From Chlorella sorokiniana (lineage: Eukaryota; Chlorophyta; Trebouxiophyceae; Chlorellales; Chlorellaceae): 64,000 nucleotides of DNA. The stretch spans positions 2,170,001-2,234,000 of the forward strand of contig CP084609.1 of NCBI GenBank assembly GCA_025917655.1, written 5' to 3'. The translations under genes and the position numbers were made by a program. Shown one piece after another: positions 1 through 9,422 of the stretch (position 1 is its first letter; every line of letters starts with the position of its first letter). A model generated the notes under the pieces. The model was not told where the DNA came from. It did no database searches and saw nothing but the letters and a program-made list of their open reading frames with translations.

Positions 1-485
1 CTGCAGGGGCCAGGAAAGGGGGGGAGGGGTGTCAGGCGGCGGCGAGGCTGGAGCCAGGCGGCGACGGCTGCGTGGCGCCCGCGGCAGCGCCGCAGGAGCT
101 GGCGCCGCCGCCGCCGTGCGCCAGCCGTGCTGTGCCTGCAACACAGGCAGGTGTGACGAGCAAGCAAACCATCCGAATCGCACCTGTCCCCAAATCAGCG
201 TGTGCTCGTCAATGACGCCTTGGGTCCACGCCTCCCGCAGCACGGGTAGGCTGCAAGGGCCGCGCGGCGTGCTCAGACGATCCCTGCGGGGCGGGCAGGC
301 GGCAGCGCGGGCATCCTCAATTTAAGATAATCGTTTGCGGCGGCTGACACGCCTCCCCGCATTGCGACGCCCGTTGCAGGAAGGCACGAAGCAGTGGCAG
401 GGAGGGAGGAGGCGGTGTGGCAGCGCCGCCGCCGCTGTTGTCGCCGCTTGCTCCCTCTTCGCCCCATGCGGCCGTGCCATGCCGC
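1..485. other. No gene seen; 3' flank of the small minus-strand gene
   Basis: GC-rich sequence downstream of the stop of the 58-aa minus-strand protein. Open frames here are Ala/Arg/Gly-rich and lack splice-linked homology to anything I recognise. It probably holds that gene's 3' UTR and intergenic DNA. Confidence 0.4.
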
Positions 486-662
486 TCACCGGTAGTACCA
501 GATGTTCTTGGCCGTGGCGGTGCGCACGTAGTCCACAACCTGCCGGTCATAGTGCGTGTACTTGGCGGGCTTGAAGGGAGGGGGCGGTTGCACGGCCTCT
601 TCCGCGACTGCTTTGCTGCTCGACTTCTTTGAAGCCTTCTTGGGAGCTGGCGAGTCTGCCAT
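486..662 (-). CDS. Small Lys/Pro-rich conserved-looking protein, 58 aa
   Basis: Single-exon reading frame from ATG (662-660) to TGA (488-486). The N-terminal half is Ser/Ala/Lys-rich (MADSPAPKKASKKSSSK), followed by a short proline run (PPPP) and an aromatic, basic C-terminus (KPAKYTHYDRQVVDYV... ending NIWYYR). A longer in-frame extension upstream to 728 exists, but the composition changes sharply at this Met, so I chose it. There is no signal peptide and no membrane segment. The size and the charged, aromatic tail would suit a small accessory subunit of an organellar complex, but I do not recognise the family and assign no function. A further exon is not excluded. Confidence 0.5.
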   Translation of the reverse strand: MADSPAPKKASKKSSSKAVAEEAVQPPPPFKPAKYTHYDRQVVDYVRTATAKNIWYYR

Positions 663-1249
663 GCTTGTGTTGCTCCCCTGGCCTGCTCTCGCTGCGGCGA
701 TGCTGATGTGAAAACGGCAATGCAACAATATAGATTACAATGCAGCTGTTTAAAGCGACGATCGTCGCGAAACAGGGGAACTCTATCTTCGGCGACCTTC
801 CACCCAGCCAGCATGCATCATGCGGGTTTTGGGAACGACCTGGGCTGCTCTGCGCAATCTTGTTGCTACTTCGACGGCGTTACAGTCAGCGCCCCCATTC
901 AACGCCTATATGTCGGTCCAGGGCACTGCCGGCGAGCACGGGAACCGCCACCGCCTGGCGGGCGGTCGATGACCCTATCCAACCTCTGCTGACGGGGTGC
1001 CTTGGAGACAAGTGATGTGCAGCTTGATCACGAGGTTACCATACATGGTATGAGAATGATATAGCGGGATCGAGCCCAGGAAGCGATGGACGAGGGGCAG
1101 CCGAGAGGGACATGAGCAGGAACAGATCAAGAATCAAACAAGAGTTGTTGACTGTTAAGCAAGGCTTGGCAAATGAAAGGAGCGAGAAGGAACACTTGGT
1201 TCCTGGCAGGTTTCAGCCTGTGTGGCATTCCGGGCTGTTGGGCGCCTGC
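663..1249. other. Intergenic, nothing identified
   Basis: Lies between the start of the 58-aa gene and the end of the secreted-protein gene, both minus strand. It should hold the promoter and 5' UTR of the former and the 3' UTR of the latter. I see no TATA element, RNA gene or repeat I can support. Confidence 0.4.
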
Positions 1250-1984
1250 CTACCAGCGGCGCTTGGGCAGCAGCTTGATGTCCGCCTTGCCACGCAGCAC
1301 CTTCCCCTGCCGATCCGTGGTGGCCCAGCTGACCACCCTGAAGTACTTGTCCTTGCCACTCCTGCACTTGTAGTGCGCCTTGTAAGCAAACTCTGCAGGG
1401 GGCGGGGCCAGCGGGTGGAGGTGTCGTGAGCGCGCCCAGCTGAATAGCTGTGGCCAGGCTGCAGGAAACACCAAAGGCGGGCGGCCTGCAAGGCAGCAGA
1501 CAGCGGCTGCTCACGAAACACGCCCAGCGTGATCTTGCGGCCGTTCTTGCGCAAGGCCTGCGCAGCAGAGGCGCAGGGTGGGTTGCTATTTCGGGTGGGC
1601 ACGTTGGGCAGGGCCGAGGAATGTAACGGCAGTATGAAGCAGGCAACTGCAGGTTGCCTCCGCCGACACTTTTGATGTCAGCCTGCCAATTGTCAGTCAG
1701 CTCACATGGAAGCAGCCCTTCAGCAGGCGGTAGCCGACTGGGGAGCAGAGCACGATGATTTTCTGCTGCCGCAGCTCCCGAGTGATGTCGCTCTGAGCCT
1801 TCTTTAGAATGACGTTGGCGAAGCGGTCCATGTACCGGTTCTGCTGCACCTTATACTGAATCTCGTAGCTAGCTGGCACGCAGACCGTCGACTTGGGCGG
1901 CTTCTTCGCCGCGGCGGCCAGCGTTGTGGCGGCGCAGCAGAGCAGCGACGCAAGGGCGAATGCTACTAGCCGCACTGCCGTCAT
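1250..1984 (-). CDS. Small secreted protein of unknown function (~154 aa, 3 exons)
   Basis: Exons on the minus strand: 1984-1706, 1557-1515 and 1392-1250, with GTGAGC donors and CAG acceptors; phases agree (93 codons, then 43 nt, then 143 nt ending in TGA). Residues 2-25 form a classic signal peptide (VRLVAFALASLLCCAATTLA, then Ala), so the protein should enter the secretory pathway. The mature part is basic, with Cys residues in CVPASYEIQYKV and CSPVGYRLLKGCFH and one more in YKAHYKCRSGKD, and ends KLLPKRRW. The Cys pattern would allow a disulphide or two. I do not recognise a domain. Exon joins are clean with no frame disturbance, so the model is more secure than the function. Confidence 0.65.
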
Positions 1985-3726
1985 TCTCAACAGGTAACGC
2001 TTCCGCCGAAACTGGTCTGGGCAGCTGACTCCTAGTGTGCGAGATTGCAATCGACAGATCTGGGCGTGGTTTTGTGGCAAGGTCACCAGATGTCAATTTT
2101 TATGTGACGATGTCACGAAAGAATGAAAGCCTTGTTCACGTTCAAGCTCATTGAGCCTGCACAAGTCTTGCACCGCCGCTGTACTACCAGGCTTCCTGAC
2201 TTTTTCTCTAGAGGAGACACAGGGCTCCAATGCATGGCAATGCAAGCTCAATGGGAGAAATTCGTGTGTGATGTGCGAAAGTCGGTGAGTTTAGTGCTCA
2301 CAGAAAATGAAGAGAGCTGAAGCTCTCTTCAGACCCTTGTGCAGCCCTTCGAGCAAGTGACGATGATGTCATGCCTTCATCGCATTGGTGTGGCCGCAGC
2401 TGGGTTTTGAAGGGCAGTGATTCGCGGTGCCTGGGGCGCCGCCGCTCAGGGCGCAAAGTTGCTCCTCTGTGTCGCATCGGGCGATGCCCAGCTGCTGCTC
2501 TCTCAATTGTTCAGCACCCGCAGGCTAGCCGTCCATCTGTGCACGAGCGCATTGCTGCGCAGCCGAGGCGCAGGAGCATTGCCTCCAGCACCGGGGTGCG
2601 GCCTAGCAGCACCTGTGGCCCTCGCAAGGAGGTGAGGGGGTGCTGACGGTGCACGAGTGCTTTGGGATGGAGGGGGTGGGTGAAAGGCCAGCGTGTGCAG
2701 TAGCGCAGCGAAGAAGGGATGAGGCCGTGCCTGGCAGGGTGAGCGTTTGAGCGCTTTTCGGCTGGCTACAGCTTTCAGCGCCACCTCCCTGCCCATTAGG
2801 CTTGCTCCGGCGGCGGTCACCTGTGCCTCTTCGGTCGCTCCTACAGCCCTGCCCACACCCCCGCTGCCTGCCTGACTGTTGAACAGCATGATCATGCTGA
2901 TTGCGGCAGTGCACAGCAGCGGCTGCGCAGCGAGGGGCCAGCAAGGGCGGGAACGGAGGATGGCTTGCTGCCCCCCTTGCTGAGGCAGCCAGCGCAGCGC
3001 TGCGTCGGCGGGTGTCGCTGCCGACAGCGCTCGGGCAGTCCGCCTGCCGCAGCCTGCCCCAATCACAATCATGTGCACTATTGACCTGTCCCTGCTGCTG
3101 TGTGTTATGCGGCTGCCAGCAGGGGGGCGGTGAGGACAAGGGGGCAACGGGACGCAGATAGCATGAGATCGCCACAGCAACAGTTGAGGACAGAAGTATT
3201 TGGGGGTCTTGAATTGACGCTCTGAAAAATGCATTGCAAGGACGTAGATGATGGTTTGGGGCTGCGCTTGATGTGCTTGATGCTGGAACCGTGCGAGAAA
3301 TTCGGCGGCGGCGGCAGTTGAGCAGAGTGGCAGCGGAAGGGGCGCGGCCTGCGATGCATGCCTACAATAGACACATCGAATGTGGTTTGGGTCGCAAACG
3401 TCGCTACTGTCCGAAGGGTTCGACCGGACACATTCTATTCCCTGCCCACAAACGTGTGCAGTCGCCCCATCCCCTTTCAGCAGCCCTGAACATCCCTCAG
3501 GGGGATGTAGGAGTGGTAGACGATGAGAGATTCGGCGTGTGGGTAGTACCTCCTGACCTGCTGGCCGCCGCTGGCAGGCGCAGGCGCAAACGGGGGAGGG
3601 CAGTAGTAGACATCAAACCCAGCGCGCTGAGAGCCGCAGACGCGTGGAAATGGCATAAGTCGTTAATCGATTGGGATCGCAGGGTCGAGCAAGCCCAGAT
3701 AAGTGGTGCAGATGCCGAACGAAAGG
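1985..3726. other. 1.7-kb stretch without a firm gene
   Basis: Upstream of the secreted-protein gene and downstream of nothing recognised. A minus-strand open frame at 3234-2503 (243 aa) and short plus-strand frames exist, but they are Arg/Pro/Ala-rich as expected of chance frames at this GC, and I see no conserved motif. A minus-strand gene with exons here (for example a plausible acceptor near 2622 followed by coding-like sequence) cannot be excluded. The right end (from about 3500) is the 5' flank of the first SnoaL-like gene and resembles the flank of its paralogue. Confidence 0.35.
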
Positions 3727-3780
3727 TGGTAGCAGCTACCACCAGTGGGTGGAAAGCGGGCTGCCCTGGAGCTCATAAAA
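3727..3780 (+). promoter_or_regulatory. Conserved promoter module of SnoaL-like gene, copy 1
   Basis: A 15-bp inverted repeat TGGTAGC-A-GCTACCA (3727-3741) is followed by GGTGGAAAGCGG and a TATA-like CATAAAA (3774-3780), about 76 bp before the ATG. The same three elements in the same order precede the paralogue on the other strand (11657-11603), although the surrounding sequence has diverged. That conservation is the evidence for function; the bound factor is unknown. Confidence 0.6.
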
Positions 3781-3855
3781 GCCGCTCTCCCGCCTGTTCG
3801 TTACTCTCTCTTTCTCTGTCGACTTCTCCGCACAGGCGCCCCCCCCCCCGCCACA

Positions 3856-5858
3856 ATGCAGACCGCCGTTGCCCACAACCTGACCCTCAAGGCGGGCTCT
3901 GCCGCCACTGTGCGCAAGGCCGGTGGCCGCCGTCTGCCCGCCCTGCGCTCTGCTTCTACCGTCCGCTGCCAGGCCGCGGTGAGTCTCCTGAGCGGCATGC
4001 GCAGCCTGGGGGACAGGCAGGTGGCCTGCCTCCCGCCTTGCCTGCGGCCAACACATCCGTGCCAATGTCTCCCACGCCGTCACCAACACGCTCCACCCGC
4101 GGCCTCCCCCGCAGAATGTCCTGGCCACCGCCAAGGCCGACGAGGCTGTGACCATCCGCTTCGACGCCGCCGGCAAGCCTGTGGTGTCTCTGGGCGCCGC
4201 CGCCCCGCTGCCGCACCCGCCGCCGCCGACGAGGTGGGTGCTGGCGCAATGGCGGGCCCACCCCTTGGCCAGCACAGCCCCAGCACAGCTCCTGCGTGGA
4301 AGCAGCAGCAGCAGGGCATCTGCAGCAGCTTCAATCGTGCTTGCCTCCTCCTGCCAGAACAATGCTTGTTGCCAGCTCGGCCCCCGCTCGGCCCCCGCAC
4401 ATTGCTGTGGTAGAGTCTTGCCTCGCACACTGACGCCTCTGCCACCACCCCCCCCCCCGCAGAAGGCTGAGCTGGCTGAGCTGGCCAACCAGTTCAACGT
4501 GTGGAACTCCGCCCTGCAGACCGGCGACCCCGAGAAGGTGGCGTCCCTGTACGCCCCCGACGGCATCCTGCTGCCCACCGTCAGCAACAAGGTCCGCACC
4601 GACCACGCCGGCAAGGTTGACTACTTCACCTCCTTCCTCCAGCTGAAGCCCTTTGGCGTGATCGACCAGAGCATTGTGCGCTTCCTGACCCCGAGAAGGA
4701 TGTGGGCTCCAACAGCGGCATCTACACCTTCTCCCTGGTCAAGGAGGGCCAGCCCGTGAAGGTGGGTGGCCGGGGTGGGCCCGCTGCCTGCTACACGACG
4801 GGCTGCTGCCTGCTGTTGCCTGCTTTCCGCACTTTGTATTTATTTCTGGGTGCTTGCCTGTTTGCAACACCTGCTCTGCGATTCACCTGTTCCAATCCCA
4901 GCTCTGCACCTTTTGGCTCACCTTTCTCTCCTCCGCATCCCCTTCCCCCTTCTGCTGCAGGTCCAGGCCCGCTACAGCTTTGTGTACCGCAAGATTGACG
5001 GCGAGTGGAAGATCACCGAGCACCACTCCTCCGCCATGCCCGAGCCGGTGGTGGACCCTCTGGAGGAGGTGGCTGAGCAGTTCAACATCTGGAACGCCGC
5101 CCTGCAGACCGGCGACCCGAGAAGGTTGCGTCCCTGTACGCCCCGACGGCGTGCTGCTGCCCACCGTCAGCAACAAGGTCCGCCCGACCACGCCTCCAAG
5201 GTTGACTACTTCACCTCCTTCCTCAAGCTGAAGCCCTTCGGCACCATCGACGAGAGCAACGTGCGCTTCCTCAACGCCGCCAAGACCCTGGCGGCCAACA
5301 GCGGCATCTACACCTTTGCCCTGGAGAAGGAGGGCCAGCCCGTGAAGGTGCGCTGGGGCTGTTGCTGCGCGCTGGGTTGCGAGCTGGCGAGCGTGGCTTT
5401 CTTTGCGTTGCCTGGATTCCTGCCTGCGGCTGCATTGGTGGTGCTGCCTGCATGTTTGCTGCTTCTGTCTGCTGCATTTGCTCCAGCCTCTCATCCCTTT
5501 CCTGGCCATCCTCCCTTGCCCACCTGCAGGTCCAGGCCCGCTACAGCTACATCTACCGCAAGATCAACGGCGTGTGGAAGATTGCTGAGCACCACTCCTC
5601 CGCCATGCCCGAGCCGGTGGCTGCCCCTGCCGAGGCAGCTAAGGAGACGGTAGGTGAGCTCTCTCCCTGCTTTGAAGAAATGTTTGCATGTGCCAAGGCC
5701 TTGCGTTTTTCTGTGGCTGAGAAACTATCCAGCGCCCTCACCTCTGCACCCACGCTCCTCCCTGTGCAGCCGCGTAAGGAGGCCGTTGCCGCTGCCGCCG
5801 CCGCTGCCCCCAGCGACGCCGCCCCGCCAAGCGCAAGAAGTTCCTTGGCATTTTCTGA
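3856..5858 (+). CDS. Plastid-targeted protein with two SnoaL-like (SgcJ/EcaC, NTF2-fold) domains, copy 1
   Basis: Six exons: 3856-3978, 4115-4233, 4463-4761, 4961-5347, 5530-5649, 5770-5858, about 380 aa. Residues 1-41 (MQTAVAHNLTLK... VRCQA) look like a chloroplast transit peptide. Two tandem domains of about 125 aa follow. Each begins FNVWNSALQTGDPEKVASLY or a variant, runs through LLPTVSNKVR, KVDYFTSFL, SGIYTF and VQARYS, and ends WKITEHHSSAMPEP, the signature of the SgcJ/EcaC family in the NTF2-like superfamily. Members form small barrels that bind or isomerise hydrophobic ligands or mediate oligomerisation; the substrate here is unknown. The tail is Ala-rich, ending KRKKFLGIF. Single bases appear to be missing in exons 2, 3 and 6, and three in exon 4 (net in frame); all but one lie in C runs, so I read them as assembly errors. 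ATG context CCACAATG is good. A convergent paralogue lies at 11531-9423. Confidence 0.8.
4463..5649 (+). repeat. Inverted repeat, left arm (exons 3-5 of SnoaL-like copy 1)
   Basis: About 1.2 kb that is nearly identical to the reverse complement of 9624-10809, exons and introns alike. By eye the exons differ at very few sites; intron 3 shows about ten differences in 200 bp and intron 4 only about two. Similarity falls off abruptly on both sides (exons 1-2 and exon 6 are clearly diverged). The pattern fits recent gene conversion between convergent paralogues, not a whole-unit duplication. Confidence 0.8.
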
Positions 5859-6353
5859 GGAGCGCGGCGCACCAGTGCCCCCCGCAGCCAGCTTGAGCGC
5901 CTGCGGCCTCTGCACACCGGGCGCCCCCAGCCATGCCGCGCTCCGGGCGGGCCGCTCACCCGCCTGTTGTGCCTTGCGCCTGCGTTGTACCGCCGGGTCC
6001 CTCCCCCGGCTCCGCATGGCCCCACTCTTTTCCCCTGTACCCCCGTTGCTACCTGTTTCTCCCCCGCCCCACCTTGCTGACGCTCCTGCGTTTTCCGCTG
6101 CTGCCTGAATCCCGACGGAATGAACTCCCCTGCCTTTCATATGCTGCCAACCTTCTTGAGAGATCACAACACTGAGCGGTTGCTCATAGCCATGTGAAGA
6201 ACACAAACCGCAACCTAGTGCCAAGTGGAAAAGGCAAGGAAATTTTGAGGCAAGGGTGGTCTGTGAAAGGTGTTGAGTCTCAAACAAAGATGCTTACATT
6301 GGACAATGCCCACATGTGACACGGGCTACACGAGTCGTGCCAGCACATCTCTG
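5859..6353. other. Convergent 3' flanks
   Basis: Between the stop of SnoaL-like copy 1 (+) and the stop of the SDR gene (-). No TGTAA was found after the plus-strand gene within this stretch. TTACA (TGTAA on the minus strand) at 6294-6298 suits the SDR transcript. Confidence 0.5.
6294..6298 (-). terminator. Probable poly(A) signal TGTAA of the SDR gene
   Basis: TGTAA on the minus strand, 56 bp beyond the SDR stop codon. TGTAA is the canonical green-algal near-upstream poly(A) element. Confidence 0.5.
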
Positions 6354-8724
6354 TCACAGCGGCTTGTCCAGCCCAAACCTGCGGGCCAGCATGCCGTTTA
6401 CAGGCCAGCCCAGCAGCTTCTGCACAACACCCAGGGCCCACAAGAACAATGCAGCGCCGCCTGCAAAGAAGGACGTCGGGGCGGCCGCGGGCGCCAAGGC
6501 TGCGCAGCGCTGCCGCCGCCGTCGCCCTGAGCGGGCAGGGCGGAGCGGTTGATCACTGCCGCCACCTGGTCTGCCACTGCCTCGGAGCTCAAGCTGATTT
6601 TCGGGTCCTGCGACGCGTTCGCCCGTGCCCTGCAGGGTCCAGCGGGGCCGCAGCAAACCCTGAAACAAAAAGGCAGGCTGGGCGACCGCAGCGGCAGCAG
6701 GACATGGGGAGGGGGCCACCGCCTACAGCAGCCCAGCGGCGGTGCCTACCCGCCGAGAAACTGGCCCGACGCTGCTGGCCCAGCGTTGACCCGCCCACTT
6801 CACCCCGCGACCCACCCAAACCAACCCCCATCTCACACACAGACACACACACGCCACAGCCGGTGCCACAGCCATGCTCAAGCTTCCACCGCCTCACCAC
6901 CAAACAACGCCGCCACCTGCTCACCTGATCTGGTCTGCCAGGGGGCGGTACAGCGAGTCTGGCCGCTCGTACCGCGCCACCTGCGTGCCGCCCAGGATGT
7001 TGTCCGCAAAGGCAGTCCTGCAGAGCCGGGCAGGGAGGAAGGCAAAGGATCGAAGCTGCACACGCTGGCGCGGACGGCCTGCGCAGCGCAGCGCAGGCAG
7101 CGCAGGCGGAAGGACCGCAGCGAAACAAGAGGTTGAGGCTGCACAGGCGGGCGGTGGGGGGGGCAAGGGTGGGATTGGGCCCAGCCCTGCAAGTGCGGCC
7201 GGGGCGGGGCCAGCGCAGCACGCCGCAGCTGCCGTGCTGGGCAGCGGCAGGGGCCCTCTGTCCCCGCGTCTCACTTGATGGCGCCGGCCGTGACGTAGGT
7301 GAGGCGTACCCCAAAGGGCTCCAACTCCACTCGCAGCGAGTCACTGAGCGCCAGCAGGGCGGCCTTGGAGGCTGCAGGGGTGGGGGTGGTGGGTGGGGGG
7401 GGGGGGGGGGGGGGTGGGGGGCTGAGGGCGGAGCGTGCGTAAGAAAGTGGGTTGGCTTGGGTTAGGTTGAATGGCTGGGGGTGGGGCGGGCTGCAGGCTG
7501 AAGTCAAGGGGACCGGGGCTGGAGGAGGCGCATGCCACTTGATTTGAGCTCACAGCCCAGGGCCTGCCCCCGCCGGTGCCGCTGCGTGAGCGCTGCCTGC
7601 CCTCAACCTCTGCCAGTCGGGCGTCACAGCAGCGTACGAGCGCAGAGGCAGGCGTGGAGGCAGGCGTGGAGGCAGGCACCGCACGCGGCGTGCGCACCCG
7701 AGTAGGCGCCGCCAAAGGGGCTGGCCAGCATGCTGACCACCGAGCCAATCATGACGACGAGGCCGCCCCGCGCCGCATCATGTGCGGCGCAACCGCCTGC
7801 CGGGCCGCAGCCAGAGGGCAACGCACAGAGGGCACAGCGGTCAGGCCGTCTGGACTGGATGGTTGCACATGCGGCAGCGCAGCGCCGCTGGTGCAGCGCC
7901 GCCAGACCCAACAGAACGCCCGGCGGCGGCGGCAGCGCCAGCGCGGGGGCTGCGGCCGCTGGCCGGCTGTGGCAGGCGCGGCGTGAGCCCGCGGGTGCGC
8001 ACGCCCGGCCCACCTGCGTCACGCGCACCGCCCCAAAGAAGTTGGCAGCCATGATCTCCTGGATCTCGGCGAGGGGCTGCTCGACGATGGGGCCAACCCG
8101 GCTGAGCCTGCGGCCAGCCAGGAACCGGGCTGAGCGGGCGGGCACCGCCTGCGGCGCCGTGCGGGCCATGTGCACACTCCTGGGTGGCCTCCAGCCGCCC
8201 CAAACCAGCGCCCCCGGCTGCAGACCTGCATTGTTGACAAGCACGTCGATCCTGCCGGCCTTCTGGATCACCCGCTGCACCGCGCGGTCCACAGACTTCT
8301 GCGGCCGGGAGGCAAAGGAGCGGGTGAATGGGCATGCCGCGTGGGCTTCCACCGCTGCCGACCACCCCCTCTGCTGTGTGCTGCTGTTCCCACCTGGTCT
8401 GTCACATCCAGCTGCACAGTTTCCAGGCCCACCGCCTCCAGCTCCTTCAGCGAGGTCTGGTTTCTGGCAGAGGCAAACACGCGGTACGGGCGCTCCCCGC
8501 CAGCGCCAGCGCCCTCGGCGTGCAGGCGCAGGGCCAGCGCTCGGCCAAGCCCGCTGGAACATCCCGTTATCTGCGTGGTGTTCAAATGACAGCGCGCAAG
8601 CCAGATGAGACGGCTTGTGTTGCAATCGGGAAGACTGAACTTCCCCATAGCCTCGCAATAGCGGTGTCAATCTGTCGTCCAACGCTCTATAGCCGCTGCT
8701 GCTTACCAACACAACCAGCGGCAT
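6354..8724 (-). CDS. AYR1-like short-chain dehydrogenase/reductase (1-acyl-DHAP reductase type)
   Basis: Eight exons: 8724-8707 (six codons, MPLVVL), 8570-8394, 8298-~8228, ~8106-8014, 7796-7698, 7371-7275, 7017-6925, 6629-6354. The joined protein has the SDR Rossmann motif (VLITGCSSGLGRALAL, TGxxxGxG), an acidic turn LDVTDQ, the NNA motif (VLVNNA), the catalytic Ser strand (MIGSVVSMLASP) and the YxxxK pair across an exon join (AYS|ASKAALL). The C-terminal part (VRLTYVTAGAIK, then GWPVNGMLARRFGLDKPL) matches the layout of yeast AYR1, an NADPH-dependent 1-acyl-dihydroxyacetone-phosphate reductase of ER and lipid bodies. A lipid-precursor role is therefore likely but inferred. One G appears to be missing in exon 5, one base in exon 8, and one near the exon 3/4 join. 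The gene sits between the two convergent SnoaL-like copies. Confidence 0.78.
7395..7414. repeat. Poly-G tract of 20 in an SDR intron
   Basis: Twenty consecutive G on the plus strand (C on the transcribed sense strand), flanked by further G-runs from about 7378 to 7421. It lies in the intron just upstream of the exon carrying the catalytic Lys, so it forms a long C tract near the acceptor. Its length is likely unreliable in the assembly. Confidence 0.85.
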
Positions 8725-9422
8725 CGTGCAAAACCTGCGCTGCGAGAAGCGCGCGATCTGATTCGCAGTTCTGGTCCGCTTGAAGCAATCCAAGCAGTTC
8801 AAGCGCAAAAGCAACCGATTGTCAACGCGTGTGAGCGTAAAGGAGGATACTGCGGTGCTGTCCCGGGTTGCTATGCACAGCGCCGCGACAGCATGGTGAT
8901 GGGCAGGTCAAGATGTCGAGCTGCAGTGCTCCCTGACATTGGTGTGTGTATTCACCTGTGTCAGGCAAGCTGAAACCGCACAGTTTTCCTCTGACAATCA
9001 ATTCCCGAGTGCTTTGTTTACAAATTGGCTGAGCGGCCGGGAACGCCTTGTCAGTTGGGGGGGGCTACAGAGCAGCAACATGAAAGGAATGAAAATCCAG
9101 AAGCAATGAAATGTTGTGAGCAGAAAATGGAACTGAGGTGGGGGGTTGGGGGGGAGGGGGGTGATGTTCAGCAGCGGTTTCATTCTCGTGAGGCGGGTCG
9201 GCGGGAGGGTTGGGCAGAGGGAGGTGAAGGACACAGGGAGAGCCAGGAAGGCAGTCGGATGGAAAACTCTGCCAAGCTCCGCGCCTGTCGCGAGGTCAGG
9301 CGTCAAGGGCCATGCTTGGAGGCTGGGCACGGGCGGGGTTGGTGGACGGGCAGAGCTGCCATCAAGGGGCTCATGTGACCTCTCTGGCCGCCTCTGCCGG
9401 TGCATCGCAGTCAGCCGAGCCG
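8725..9422. other. SDR promoter side and 3' flank of SnoaL-like copy 2
   Basis: Both bounding genes are on the minus strand. TTACA at 9018-9022 (TGTAA on minus) is a candidate poly(A) signal for copy 2, about 400 bp past its stop. The part from 8725 to about 9000 should carry the SDR 5' UTR and promoter. No other feature seen; 9052-9170 is G-rich on the plus strand. Confidence 0.4.

Noticed and set aside
3856-5858. Frame-broken SnoaL-like copies as pseudogenes
   Set aside because: Splice sites, transit peptide, motifs and promoter are conserved, and the same kind of C-run loss affects unrelated essential genes in the window.
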